From Streptomyces roseirectus (GTDB lineage Bacteria > Actinomycetota > Actinomycetes > Streptomycetales > Streptomycetaceae): a stretch of DNA of 64,000 bases. The stretch is from NCBI RefSeq assembly GCF_014489635.1, contig NZ_CP060828.1, positions 3,634,001 through 3,698,000 on the forward strand, read 5' to 3'. The notes below the pieces were generated by a model. It was not told where the DNA came from and did no database searches. It was given only the letters and a program-made list of their open reading frames with translations. The position numbers and the translations under genes were made by a program. The number at the start of each line of letters is the position of its first letter. Within the stretch, counting starts at the first letter, position 1. Positions 16,471 to 24,695 of the stretch are shown piece by piece.

Positions 16471-17447
16471 CTCGGCCCCGCCTCCTTCCTGCTCAGGATG
16501 TCGGCGAATGCCTCGGTGATGGTCGGCGCGTCGGGTAGCCAGCCCCACTGCCCGTTGCTGTTGCACTCGATCGCCGTCCAGTGTTCCGGGGCATCTCCGT
16601 CGCCGGTCAGGGCGAAGTCGAAGCAGCCGAAGACCAGGCCGAACGAGGCCAGGTAGCTGTGCAGCGCGGCCTCGATGGAGGCAGGCACGGTGATGGGGGC
16701 GTGGATCAGGTCGTCCCAGTTGCCGCGGCGCCAGTCCAAGGCGCCGTCCGGGGCGGCGATCTGTTGGGCGAAGACACGGCGGCCGACCACGGTGACCCGC
16801 ACGTCCCCGGTCTTGGGGATCTCGGCCTGGAACAGGTGGGCGGTCACCGCGAGGGAGTCATCGAAGGTCTCGGGATCAATGCGCTGGGCCCAGATCGCGC
16901 CGGTGTGCCCGTCTTCGTCCCGGGGCAGGCCACGGAATGTCTTGTAGATGACGGGGCCGTGTTCGGCGGCGAACTTGCGGGCCGCCTCGACGTCGTTGGT
17001 GACCAGGGTCGGCGGGATCGACAGCCCGAGCTCGGTGAACCTCTGCAACTGGGCGGGCTTGAAGTCCGCGCGGGTCACCGCTGCCGGGTGGTTGACGTAG
17101 ACGGCGCCGTGCAGGGTGTTCAGGATGCCGCCGAGCCCGTGCCTCGCCTCAGCGGCGGCGAACTCCCGCTGTTGCGGGGGCAGATGCTGATACCGGGCGG
17201 CGTAGGGGGTGGGGCGGCGGTAGTAGACCGCCGCCACCTCCCCCAGCTCCACCTCCCGGCTCGCCGTACGCAGTCGCCCGCCCCACGAGGGCGCCCCCGC
17301 CTCGATGCGGGCCCCGAAGGTCAGCCCGGTGCCGATATCGGCGGGGTCGACGCGTACGACGGGCACCTCACGCTCGTTCAGCGCGGCGATGACCCAGTCC
17401 GCGGTGACGTCTTCCAGCGCGGTGACGACCAGGACGGTGGAGGCCAT
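16467..17447 (-). CDS. tgmB: ATP-grasp peptide ligase (graspetide synthetase, TgmB type)
   Basis: This 326-residue ATP-grasp enzyme would form side-chain ester or amide links (Ser/Thr/Lys to Asp/Glu) in the precursor encoded just upstream. Visible blocks include TLVTNDVEAARKFAAEHGPVI with the ATP-binding GPVIYKTF strand, AVTAHLFQAEIPKTGDVRVTVVG, and FGCFDFALTGDG ... AIECNSNGQWGW with the metal-binding E and N residues. It begins 3 bp after the precursor gene and overlaps the methyltransferase gene by 4 bp, giving a tight tgmA-tgmB-tgmC operon. Confidence 0.92.
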   Translation of the reverse strand: MASTVLVVTALEDVTADWVIAALNEREVPVVRVDPADIGTGLTFGARIEAGAPSWGGRLRTASREVELGEVAAVYYRRPTPYAARYQHLPPQQREFAAAEARHGLGGILNTLHGAVYVNHPAAVTRADFKPAQLQRFTELGLSIPPTLVTNDVEAARKFAAEHGPVIYKTFRGLPRDEDGHTGAIWAQRIDPETFDDSLAVTAHLFQAEIPKTGDVRVTVVGRRVFAQQIAAPDGALDWRRGNWDDLIHAPITVPASIEAALHSYLASFGLVFGCFDFALTGDGDAPEHWTAIECNSNGQWGWLPDAPTITEAFADILSRKEAGPR

Positions 17448-17450
17448 CGG

Positions 17451-17717
17451 TCAGTCCGACTCGTAGTCGGTGGTGTTGTCGTCCTGGGTCTGCGGCTGCG
17501 GGTTCTGCCCGTCCCCGCCCCCGGACATCGACGCCGTGCCGGTCGTCTTCGACGTGCCGTGCTTGCCCATCTCCACGACCTGGCCGGCGGCGTCGGTGTA
17601 GCGGGCGGTCTGCGTGGCCCCGTCCAGCACCACCGTGGCGTACGACGGCGGGCCGATGGGCAGCCGGTCGGTGACCAGCCCCATCGCCCACGGTGCCTGA
17701 GCGGTCGGTGTAGCCAT
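17451..17717 (-). CDS. tgmA: Graspetide precursor peptide (ATP-grasp-modified RiPP)
   Basis: This is an 88-residue precursor. The ATG at 17717 has AAAGGGTGAG upstream. The leader has the family motif APWAMGLVTDRLP and then SYATVVLDGATQTARY and VVEMGKHGTSKTTGT. The C-terminal part is Gly/Gln/Pro-rich and ends in QTQDDNTTDYESD, which offers Thr/Ser donors and Asp/Glu acceptors for ester cross-links. The small size and conserved arrangement with the ligase and methyltransferase leave little doubt. The exact core boundary and ring pattern cannot be read from sequence. Confidence 0.92.
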   Translation of the reverse strand: MATPTAQAPWAMGLVTDRLPIGPPSYATVVLDGATQTARYTDAAGQVVEMGKHGTSKTTGTASMSGGGDGQNPQPQTQDDNTTDYESD

Positions 17718-17874
17718 GTGCTCACCCTTTCCCCACTGGATGAAGCGGAAGCCGATCAGCCCCCGCTTGAGCAGAATCGATGCCCACCTATGCTCCTGAC
17801 CAGTACCGTAAGGGTCGCGAACCGTGGCGAAAATGCCACGCTCCGTATACGCAGGCGGGGAGGGCGAGACAGTG

Positions 17875-19242
17875 ATGGCCAGCAGATCCGGCAACCCGCA
17901 CCTGGCGCTGTGGACCGCGGCGAGCGGCCTGTCCCACGGGGAGATCGCCCGCCGGATCGCCGTGGCGGGCAAAGCCCGAGGCCACCGGCAGATCGCCCCC
18001 GACGCCACCCGTATCCGACGCTGGATCGACGGCGAGAAGCCCCGCCCGCCGGTCCCCGCCCTGCTCGCCGACGTCCTCTCGGAAGCGGTCGGCCAGCCGC
18101 TCACTGCCGGTGATCTCGGCCTGACGGGTACCGGTGTGGTGCTGGATAGCATCCAGCTCCCGCTGCTGACCGAAGCAGCGGCCCAGGCCCTGGCCGGATG
18201 GACGCAGATGGACTTCATGAACCGCCGCGATACCCTCAAGCTCGCCGTCGGCGCCCCGCTGATCCTCGCCGCCGAACGGATGCTCGGCGGCACTGCCCGC
18301 GCACTGAACCATGACCACAAGGGCTTCGACGCCGACACCGTCACCGCCCTCGAAGAGGTGACCGCCTTCTTCACCAAGGCCGACGCCTCCAAGGGCGGCG
18401 GCCTGTACCGCTCGGCGATCGTCGCCCAGCTCGACGAGGTCGCCCGCCGTATCCAGGACGGCGTCCCACCGAAGCTGAAGGCCCGAGTGTTCGCGGCGAC
18501 CGCCGACCTCGCGGCGCTCGCGGGCTGGGTGAGCCATGACGCCGGCCGCTACGGCATCGCCCAGCGCCTGTGGAGTTACGGCACGTACGCCGCTGGCGAG
18601 GCCGGGCAGCGCGACCGCGGGGTGGAGATCGTCACCCGCATGTCACACCAGATGATCTACCTCGGGCACCCCCAGGACGCCCTCGGCCTGCTCGGCGCCG
18701 CCGCCAAGAAGGCCACACTGCCCGCGACGAAGGCGCTGGTCTCCTCGCAGACCGGCCGGGTGCACGCGGCCCTCGGCGACGAGCGAGCGGCCCAGAGGCA
18801 CCTCGGCACCGCCGACGAGCTCCTGGCGGACGGTCTCGGCGACGACGTCCCCGAATGGGTCGCGTACTTCGACGCGGCCGAGCACGCCGGCGCCCGAGCG
18901 GTCTCCGCCCGCGACCTCGCCGGACTCGGCCGTGGCCGCAGGGCCGCGAGCGTCCACTTCGAGGACGCCCTCAAGCTCAGGAAGCCCGGCTTCGACCGGG
19001 TCCGCGTCATGGACCGCGTCGGCCTGGCCGCCGCGCTCTTCGACGAGGGCGAGGTCGAGCAGGGCGCCGCTGCGGCCCACCAGGCGCTCGACGACGCGGC
19101 CCGCATCGACTCCACCCTCGTCGTGTCCCGGCTCAACACGCTGCTGGACGCGGCCCGCCCGTACAAGACCGCCGCGATCGACGACGTACGGACTCGGGCA
19201 AAAGAACTGGCCGCCGCCCGGCCGACCACGATCGCGGCCTGA
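17875..19242 (+). CDS. TPR-containing transcriptional regulator of the graspetide locus
   Basis: The protein has 455 residues from the ATG at 17875 (GTG at 17872 is also possible; GGGGAGGG lies upstream). The first ~80 residues contain an HTH-like region (GLSHGEIARRIAVAGKARGH ... RIRRWIDGEKPRPPVPALLA). The rest is an all-helical repeat domain typical of TPR regulators. It is related to the regulator at 52985 beside the lasso cluster: both share R-x-W-x-x-G-x-x-P-R-x-PVP-x-LLADVLS. It is divergent from tgmA across a 157-bp gap and first in a plus-strand gene row, so it probably controls both directions. Confidence 0.88.
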   Translation: MASRSGNPHLALWTAASGLSHGEIARRIAVAGKARGHRQIAPDATRIRRWIDGEKPRPPVPALLADVLSEAVGQPLTAGDLGLTGTGVVLDSIQLPLLTEAAAQALAGWTQMDFMNRRDTLKLAVGAPLILAAERMLGGTARALNHDHKGFDADTVTALEEVTAFFTKADASKGGGLYRSAIVAQLDEVARRIQDGVPPKLKARVFAATADLAALAGWVSHDAGRYGIAQRLWSYGTYAAGEAGQRDRGVEIVTRMSHQMIYLGHPQDALGLLGAAAKKATLPATKALVSSQTGRVHAALGDERAAQRHLGTADELLADGLGDDVPEWVAYFDAAEHAGARAVSARDLAGLGRGRRAASVHFEDALKLRKPGFDRVRVMDRVGLAAALFDEGEVEQGAAAAHQALDDAARIDSTLVVSRLNTLLDAARPYKTAAIDDVRTRAKELAAARPTTIAA

Positions 19243-19255
19243 GAGTATCGAGCGC

Positions 19256-19546
19256 ATGGGCAAGCACCGCCGACCCGGACCGTCGAACCAGCCGTCGCGC
19301 GCCGTGCCGCGCGTGGACGCCGACGACCCACTCGCCGCCTACAACAAACGGCGCCGCCCCCCGATGGACCTTTCCCGCCGTCACTGGCCCGTGCACGGCG
19401 GCGCCAGCCACCTCCGGCCCGACGAGCCGCGCGTCCTGGAGGAGTGGACCGGGTTCGCGTATGAGGTGGTCGGCACCGCTCCCAGCCTCGCGGCCGCCCA
19501 GGAATGGGTGAACGAACTCCAGATCGGCGACGACACCGCAGCCTGA
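19256..19546 (+). CDS. Small DUF6087-like protein
   Basis: This 96-residue protein starts at 19256, 13 bp after the regulator gene. It is basic at the N-terminus, then has DPLAAYNKRRRPPMDLSRRH, WPVHGGASHLRPDEPR and a C-terminal AAAQEWVNEL helix, resembling what I recall of DUF6087. Its stop overlaps the radical SAM start (TGATG), which implies coupled translation. Function unknown; it could be a partner or substrate-binding accessory of the radical SAM enzyme. Confidence 0.75.
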   Translation: MGKHRRPGPSNQPSRAVPRVDADDPLAAYNKRRRPPMDLSRRHWPVHGGASHLRPDEPRVLEEWTGFAYEVVGTAPSLAAAQEWVNELQIGDDTAA

Positions 19547-20496
19547 TGCCCCGTGACGAAAGGCATCCCGGTCCACGGCCAGTGCGATGGCCTAGCGAAC
19601 GCCAGCCACCGCAGCCTCGACCGGACACGTGCCGAACATGTCCGGCACGCAAAGCGCCTGGTCAAGCCAGCTTCTCGCGAGAGACGGTCGGAAAACTGGA
19701 GATCACCGGGAAGTGCCAACTGACGTGCACGCACTGCCTGTCGGAGTCCAGCCCGCAGGCCACGCACGGCACGATGGCCCCCGAGGACTGGCGTGCGGTC
19801 ATCGTCGACGCCGCCGCGCTCGGCATCCGTTCCGTCCAGCTCATCGGGGGCGAACCGACCGTTCACCCCAACTGGCGGGAGTTCACCGACCTCGGGCTGT
19901 CGCTCGGGCTGCACGTCGAGATCTACAGCAACTTGTTTCACGTCGCGCCCGGCTGGTGGGAGGTGTTCGAGCGGGACGGCGTGACGCTGGCGACGAGTTA
20001 CTACAGCGACGACCCGGCCGAACACGACAAGATCACTGGCCGCGACGGGAGTTACGCCCGTACTCGGTGCAACATCTGGGAAGCCATCACGCGGGGGATC
20101 ACGCTCCGGGCGGGGATCGTGGACATTCTTCCGGGGCAGCGCGTCACAGAAGCCGTCGCGGAGTTGGAATCCATGGGCGTGACGGCCATCAAAACGGACC
20201 GGGTTCGCGCCGTGGGCCGTGCCGCGCTCCCCGGCACCGCACCGTCGCTCGACGAACTGTGCGGCAGGTGCACCCGAGGACGCGCGGCCGTTCTCCCGAA
20301 CGGGGACCTCACCGGATGCGTGCTGTCGCGCGGCTTCCCGGCGGGCAACGTCCGGGAAACCCGGCTCGCCAACCTGCTGGGCGGGAAGGCGTGGCATGAC
20401 CTGGCGGCACGCATCCCGGCGCCCCGGGCCGCATGCCCGCCGGACGACTCCAACGACTGCACCCCTGCCAGCACGGATTCGTGCGACCCGCAGTGA
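19546..20496 (+). CDS. Radical SAM protein with SPASM-like C-terminus
   Basis: The enzyme has 316 residues and starts at 19546 in a TGATG overlap. The radical SAM motif is C57-x3-C61-x2-C64 in ITGKCQLTCTHCLSES, followed by IRSVQLIGGEPTVHPNW with the GGEP block. Near the C-terminus, CGRCTRGRAAVLPNGDLTGC looks like a SPASM/twitch-type auxiliary cluster site, and three more cysteines follow. A further CRTC lies before the core (C29, C32). SPASM enzymes often modify peptides, which suits the RiPP context, but its substrate is not known and no dedicated precursor is obvious beside it. Confidence 0.9.
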   Translation: MPRDERHPGPRPVRWPSERQPPQPRPDTCRTCPARKAPGQASFSRETVGKLEITGKCQLTCTHCLSESSPQATHGTMAPEDWRAVIVDAAALGIRSVQLIGGEPTVHPNWREFTDLGLSLGLHVEIYSNLFHVAPGWWEVFERDGVTLATSYYSDDPAEHDKITGRDGSYARTRCNIWEAITRGITLRAGIVDILPGQRVTEAVAELESMGVTAIKTDRVRAVGRAALPGTAPSLDELCGRCTRGRAAVLPNGDLTGCVLSRGFPAGNVRETRLANLLGGKAWHDLAARIPAPRAACPPDDSNDCTPASTDSCDPQ

Positions 20497-20522
20497 CCGG
20501 CAGGACCGCTGAAAGGACCTCG

Positions 20523-21668
20523 ATGGACTGGGAAGAGCACGCGTCACGGCTCGCGTCGCACGTCACTGATCCCGATTCCCGCTGGGTGGGCGCGGTCGCG
20601 CACACCCCCCGTCACGAACTCGTCCCCCGCTGGTGGGAGCGCGCGGGCGAGAAATGGCAGCTCCGTGACGGGCCGTCCGACCATGCGGCATGGATGCGCG
20701 CCGCGTACGCGGACCGTTCGCTGATCATCCGAGTCGGCTCGCTCCACGCGGACCGCGCGCACCCCGGTGACCAGCCGCAGGGGCGTACCACTTCGTCCGC
20801 CACGCTGCCGACCCTGGTGGTGCGGATGCTGCGGCACGGCCGTCTCGGGGACGGGCTGTCGCTGCTGGACCTCGGGACCGGGGCCGGTGGGCTCGCCGCG
20901 TACGCCTGTCACCGGCTCGGGGACCACTGCGTGACCAGCCTGGACATTGACCCCTACCTGGTCAGCGTGGCCGGTAAGCGGCTCGCCCGCATGGGCCACC
21001 ACCCCAAGATGGTCACAGCGGACGCCACCGAGTGGGTACCGGGCACGTACGACCGGATCGTGGCCACCGTCGCGCTCTCCCCCGGTCCCGGACTCCGGGC
21101 CGTGGTCGGGGCACTGGAACCCGGCGGGCGCCTCGTGACGACGCTCGCCCGTACCTGCCTGCTCGTCACCGGCTGGAAAGACCGGTCGGGGGACGTCGTG
21201 GGTCGGGTGGAACGGGACATGGCCGGTTTCATGTCGACCCGCTCCGGCAGCGACTTCCCGCCCGCCCAAACCGAGTTGTTCGCCCTCGCCCGCGACGCGG
21301 AAGGGGAACACCGCAGCAGCGGACGCTATCCCGTGGTGGACATCGAGAACGCGTGGGAACTGCGCTCCATGCTCGAAGTCACCACGCCCGGTGTGGAGAT
21401 CGACTACCGGTCCGACGGGGACAGTCGCACCGCCTACCTGATCCACCCGGACGGTTCATGGGCCCGCGCATCCGCCGAACGGCTCGACGACCCGCCGGAA
21501 GTGCACCAAAGCGGCCCTCAGCGCCTGTGGGACGCCCTGGAACGCATCCGGTTCCAACTCAACACCGAGGGCTCGTTGCCACTGCTCGGCGCGAACCTCC
21601 GGATCACCCCCGACGGGGTGTGTCACCTGTCGCGCGGACGCTGGCAGACGTCCTTGGGCGCGCAGTAG
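20523..21668 (+). CDS. Second PIMT-like methyltransferase
   Basis: This 381-residue protein starts at the ATG at 20523 after GAAAGGACC. It shares its plan with the TgmC-type enzyme at 15271: HTPRHELVPRWW near the start, the TTSSATLPTLVVRML block, the SAM motif LSLLDLGTGAGGLA and a long C-terminal extension. The two are clearly related but far from identical. It follows the radical SAM gene by 26 bp. It may act on the same peptide at another residue, or on a product of the radical SAM enzyme; both are guesses. Confidence 0.88.
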   Translation: MDWEEHASRLASHVTDPDSRWVGAVAHTPRHELVPRWWERAGEKWQLRDGPSDHAAWMRAAYADRSLIIRVGSLHADRAHPGDQPQGRTTSSATLPTLVVRMLRHGRLGDGLSLLDLGTGAGGLAAYACHRLGDHCVTSLDIDPYLVSVAGKRLARMGHHPKMVTADATEWVPGTYDRIVATVALSPGPGLRAVVGALEPGGRLVTTLARTCLLVTGWKDRSGDVVGRVERDMAGFMSTRSGSDFPPAQTELFALARDAEGEHRSSGRYPVVDIENAWELRSMLEVTTPGVEIDYRSDGDSRTAYLIHPDGSWARASAERLDDPPEVHQSGPQRLWDALERIRFQLNTEGSLPLLGANLRITPDGVCHLSRGRWQTSLGAQ

Positions 21669-21809
21669 CCCCGGTGCGGCGGCCGAACAGCGCCGAGTAC
21701 AGGACGCGTAAGGAGAAGGCACGCCCTGACTCCCCGCCGGTATGCCCCGTGGCGTACCGGCGGGGCTTCCTTTCCTTCCGACACAGACGAACGAGGATCA
21801 CGGCCGATC

Positions 21810-22114
21810 ATGCCGCTGCAATGCACCGCCTTCATCGAGGTGCCGAGAAGGGTCGGCGTGAGCCCCCTCTCGGCGCTGCCCGTGGCAGCAGAAGAATGGG
21901 AGGACATAGTTCCCACTGAGGTTCTGTGCGTGCTGGGTGAACACGACGAGAAAACCGAGCATGCGCAGTGCTCTGGCCCGGTTCCCGCTTGGGCAAGCCG
22001 TGCCTGTGGACAGTGCGTTGGGCAGACGGCGACCGATTCGTCCGCGCGAGCGGGCCCGGCGTAACGCTCTACGCCTGCCCGGACTGCGTGGTCGCCGTCG
22101 GCGTGGGGCGGTAG
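21810..22114 (+). pseudogene. Small Cys-containing protein gene with a frameshift
   Basis: From the ATG at 21810 the frame reads MPLQCTAFIEVPRRVGVSPL and continues to about 21990; then the coding pattern passes to another frame, which reads GKPCLWTVRWADGD and VTLYACPDCVVAVGVGR and ends in TAG at 22112-22114. One added G in the GGG run at 21991-21993 would join both parts as PAWGKPCLW. This is either a true inactivating deletion or a sequencing error. Alternatively the second part starts at the GTG at 21968 as a separate ~48-residue protein. It is the last gene of the regulator/radical SAM row. Function unknown. Confidence 0.65.
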
Positions 22115-22175
22115 CGGACGACGTACTCAAAGGACAACGACTCACCTTCCGGCAGCCGTAACCGACTTTCCGCCA

Positions 22176-22210
22176 CGCCCTGCCACTCCCGTGTGCGACG
22201 AGTGGCAGGG
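22176..22210 (+). terminator. Terminator at the right end of the accessory block
   Basis: Perfect 12-bp arms (GCCCTGCCACTC at 22176-22187, complement at 22199-22210) with an 11-nt loop. The stretch 22115-22425 otherwise holds no gene that I can support. Confidence 0.7.
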
Positions 22211-22335
22211 CTCACCTCGCCGCACGCGTTTCCCGGCTCATCGGCCTGGCCACAGTCCGATGAACTGGCCAGAGTCACGCTGTCGGGAACCCCGTAGGCG
22301 GTTCCGCCGTCGCTAGGAAGGGGGGAGGGGTCTCG

Positions 22336-22500
22336 CTACCCGGTCGGGCCGAGCCCCAGGAGGTGGACATGAGGTCTCACCTGCTCCTTTAGCGTGATCT
22401 TGCGGCAAGTGGCCGGCGTGTTATGGAAGGTGACCCGAATGACCCAGCTCCACACCCCGAAGGCGAGCAGGAACCAGGAGAGGGGGCGGGTGAGCTTCAT
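22336..22500 (-). pseudogene. SCO4848-family gene, 5' part, cut by insertion
   Basis: The minus-strand ATG at 22500 starts MKLTRPLSWFLLAFG and follows the family for 25 residues (to VTF at 22426), then runs into unrelated sequence and stops at 22336 after 54 residues. The remaining family residues are found at 13637-13813 on the same strand. The native start region, between this gene and the divergent carboxypeptidase gene, is retained, so a truncated hydrophobic peptide may still be made. Confidence 0.85.
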
Positions 22501-22603
22501 GGGCCCAGTATCGCCGTCGGGTGTCCGGTTCCAGGAGGCGGGGGACGGGCGCGCTGGGAGTCCGGCGGGGGTGGCGGGTACGTTCTGGGGCGTGCCCGCA
22601 CCC

Positions 22604-23851
22604 ATGAAACGGACGGTCAGGCGATCCCTGACGGTCACCGCAGCCACGCTCGCGACCGCCGCGCTCACCGCGCCCTTCGCCGTCGCCGCGCCCTCGCCGT
22701 CCCCGTCGCCGACGCCCTCGGTGACGCCGCCCGCGAAGATGTCCACGGTCGGCGGGGCGCGGCTGGGGCTGCCGGGGACGCAGGCGGATCTGGCGAACGG
22801 GGCGCCCGTGCTGCCGAAGGACGTCACCGCGCGGTCCTGGATCGTCGCGGACGCGGAGTCCGGGGAGGTGCTGGCCGCGCACAACGCGCACTGGCGGCTG
22901 CCGCCGGCGTCCACCATGAAGATGCTGTTCGCGGACACCGTCCTGCCGCGCTTCCCGAAGACGACCCAGCACAAGGTGACGCCGGCCGAGCTGGCGGGCA
23001 TGGGGGCCGGGTCCAGTCTCGTCGGGATAAAGGAGGGCGAGACGTACTCGGTGCACGACCTGTGGCTCGGGGTGTTCCTGCGGTCCGGGAACGACGCCGT
23101 GCGGGTGCTGTCCGCGATGAACGGGGGCGTGCGCGCGACGGTGGACGAGATGAACTCCCACGCGGAGGAGCTTCAGGCGCTCGACACGCACGTGGTGTCT
23201 CCCGACGGGTACGACGCGCCGGGGCAGGTGTCGTCCGCGTACGACCTCACGCTGATCGCGCGGTCCGGGTTGCAGAAGAAGGACTTCCGCGAGTACGCGT
23301 CGACCGTGCGCGCGAAGTTCCCGGGGCAGACCAAGAAGGACGCGAAGACCGGGAAGACGTCCCGGACGCCCTTCGAGATCCAGAACACGAACCGGCTGCT
23401 CAGCGGCGACTACGACATCGCCCAGTACCCGGGGATCGCGGGCGTCAAGAACGGCAACACCACCAACGCGGGCGCGACGTTCACGGGCGTCGCCGAACGG
23501 GCCGGGCGCGTTCTGCTGGTCACCGTCATGAACCCCGCCAAGGAAGCCCACAACGAGGTCTACAAGGAGACCGCCGCCCTCTTCGACTGGGGCTTCCAGG
23601 CCGCCGGCAAGGTCCGTCCCATCGGCGAACTCGTCCCCCCGAAGAACGCCACCCTCTCCACCCCCCGGCCCGGCTCCACCCCCACCCCCGAGGGCCAGGC
23701 CGGCGGCGGCACGTCCCCCATCGCCGCGAAGTCCACCCCCTCCAGCACCAGCGGCATCGGCACAGCCCTCGCCATCACCGCCGCCGCCCTCCTCACCCTC
23801 GCCGGGGGCGCATTTCTGGTCAACCGCAAGTGGCCCCTGCGGAGGCGGTGA
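22604..23851 (+). CDS. D-alanyl-D-alanine carboxypeptidase (class S11, PBP5-like), membrane-anchored
   Basis: The enzyme has 415 residues from the ATG at 22604 (MKRTVRRSLTV). A signal peptide (about 1-30) is followed by a Ser/Pro linker and the S11 domain: PASTMKM (SxxK with the catalytic Ser), LRSGNDAV (SxN) and GVKNGNTTNAGATF (KNG in place of the common KTG). The C-terminus has a Thr/Pro linker and a membrane helix with a basic tail (FLVNRKWPLRRR), which anchors it outside the membrane. It trims peptidoglycan pentapeptides. It is divergent from the broken SCO4848-type gene. Confidence 0.95.
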   Translation: MKRTVRRSLTVTAATLATAALTAPFAVAAPSPSPSPTPSVTPPAKMSTVGGARLGLPGTQADLANGAPVLPKDVTARSWIVADAESGEVLAAHNAHWRLPPASTMKMLFADTVLPRFPKTTQHKVTPAELAGMGAGSSLVGIKEGETYSVHDLWLGVFLRSGNDAVRVLSAMNGGVRATVDEMNSHAEELQALDTHVVSPDGYDAPGQVSSAYDLTLIARSGLQKKDFREYASTVRAKFPGQTKKDAKTGKTSRTPFEIQNTNRLLSGDYDIAQYPGIAGVKNGNTTNAGATFTGVAERAGRVLLVTVMNPAKEAHNEVYKETAALFDWGFQAAGKVRPIGELVPPKNATLSTPRPGSTPTPEGQAGGGTSPIAAKSTPSSTSGIGTALAITAAALLTLAGGAFLVNRKWPLRRR

Positions 23852-24428
23852 GCACACCGGGGGGCGGGGCGGAACGGCGTCGCGGCGAAGGAGACAGGGA
23901 GCACAGGGCCGCACGGCGTTTCGGAAGCCGTGCCCGCGCGGGCACGCGGGACATCGCGGACGCCGCTCCGCACGGGCGCGCGGCGCGCGGGCGACTGAGG
24001 AGCAGCTTGCGGAGAGCCGAAAGCGAGGGCCGGGGCAGCGGGACAAGGCGGCCTCGCGGAAGGGGAACGCGGGCCGGAGAGCGGAAGCCGATGGTGTTCG
24101 CGAGCCGCACCGTGCGGGCTCGCACCTCACAGGCACGGTCCGGCAGGAGGGACGCGGGCGTCCGCCCCGCCGGAGGCATCGCCGGTCGCTCCTCGCGGCG
24201 CCTCACCGACTCTCCCGCCCCGTCCGCGAAGGGCCGCACGGGCGCCCGGCGAGCTGCGGGGTCCGTGGCACAAGTGCCCGCGCGGACGTCCTCGCGGCGC
24301 GACGGGGGCAGCACCCGCGCGCGGGCCGGAGCGGCAGACCTTCGGCTCCGCCGGGCGGGGTCTCCCCCCGGACGACCACCAGGCGGGCCACCCACTCACC
24401 CGGCCCCGCCGAGCACACGGACTCCCGT
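23852..24428. other. Gene-less GC-rich stretch
   Basis: No reading frame here has a family pattern, good start or ribosome site. Several frames stay open on both strands only because of the base composition. Short inverted repeats are frequent, for example around the CCCGCGCGGGCA segment near 23933. It may contain the terminator of the carboxypeptidase gene. Confidence 0.6.
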
Positions 24429-24652
24429 CAGCCGGGGTTCCCATCGGCCAACGTTCCTAGCGGCCAGGGCACCCGCCAGCCAGGACCCCCATCGGCCGGT
24501 GCTCCCGCCGACCAGAGCACCCGCCAACCAGTGCTGCCGCCGCCCAGAATTCCCAGCAGCCAGAACTCCGACCGCCCAAACCTCCCGGCGCCCAACGCTT
24601 CCGCCAGCCAGCGTTCCCGCCGGCCAGCGCTTCCGCCGGCCAAGATTCCCGC
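24429..24652. repeat. 14-copy 16-bp tandem array
   Basis: Fourteen head-to-tail units of exactly 16 bp follow the consensus CRGCCAGNNNTCCCGC. The outer bases of the unit are kept while the three inner positions vary freely. The period is not a multiple of three, so it does not encode a repeated peptide in one frame. There are no spacers, so it is not a CRISPR array. It lies between two unrelated genes that point towards each other. Confidence 0.85.
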
Positions 24653-24695
24653 CCCGTCGCCCCCAAGGCTCGCCCCGGCGCCTGCGCCGTACCCC

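Noticed and set aside
19256..19546. DUF6087-like protein as the RiPP precursor of the radical SAM enzyme
   Set aside because: It is 96 residues long with a basic N-terminus and conserved features along its whole length, and lacks a short variable core at the end; a partner role is more likely, though not proven.
13814..22425. Complete integrative element with an active integrase
   Set aside because: No full integrase, excisionase, replication or transfer gene is present in the block; only a recombinase tail and a DUF6262 gene remain.
23852..24428. Small genes on the minus strand in the GC-rich stretch
   Set aside because: Open frames of up to 190 codons exist but are Arg/Ala/Pro-biased, lack ribosome sites and show no family features.
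24429..24652. CRISPR array
   Set aside because: Units are 16 bp with no spacers of unique sequence and there are no cas genes in the window.
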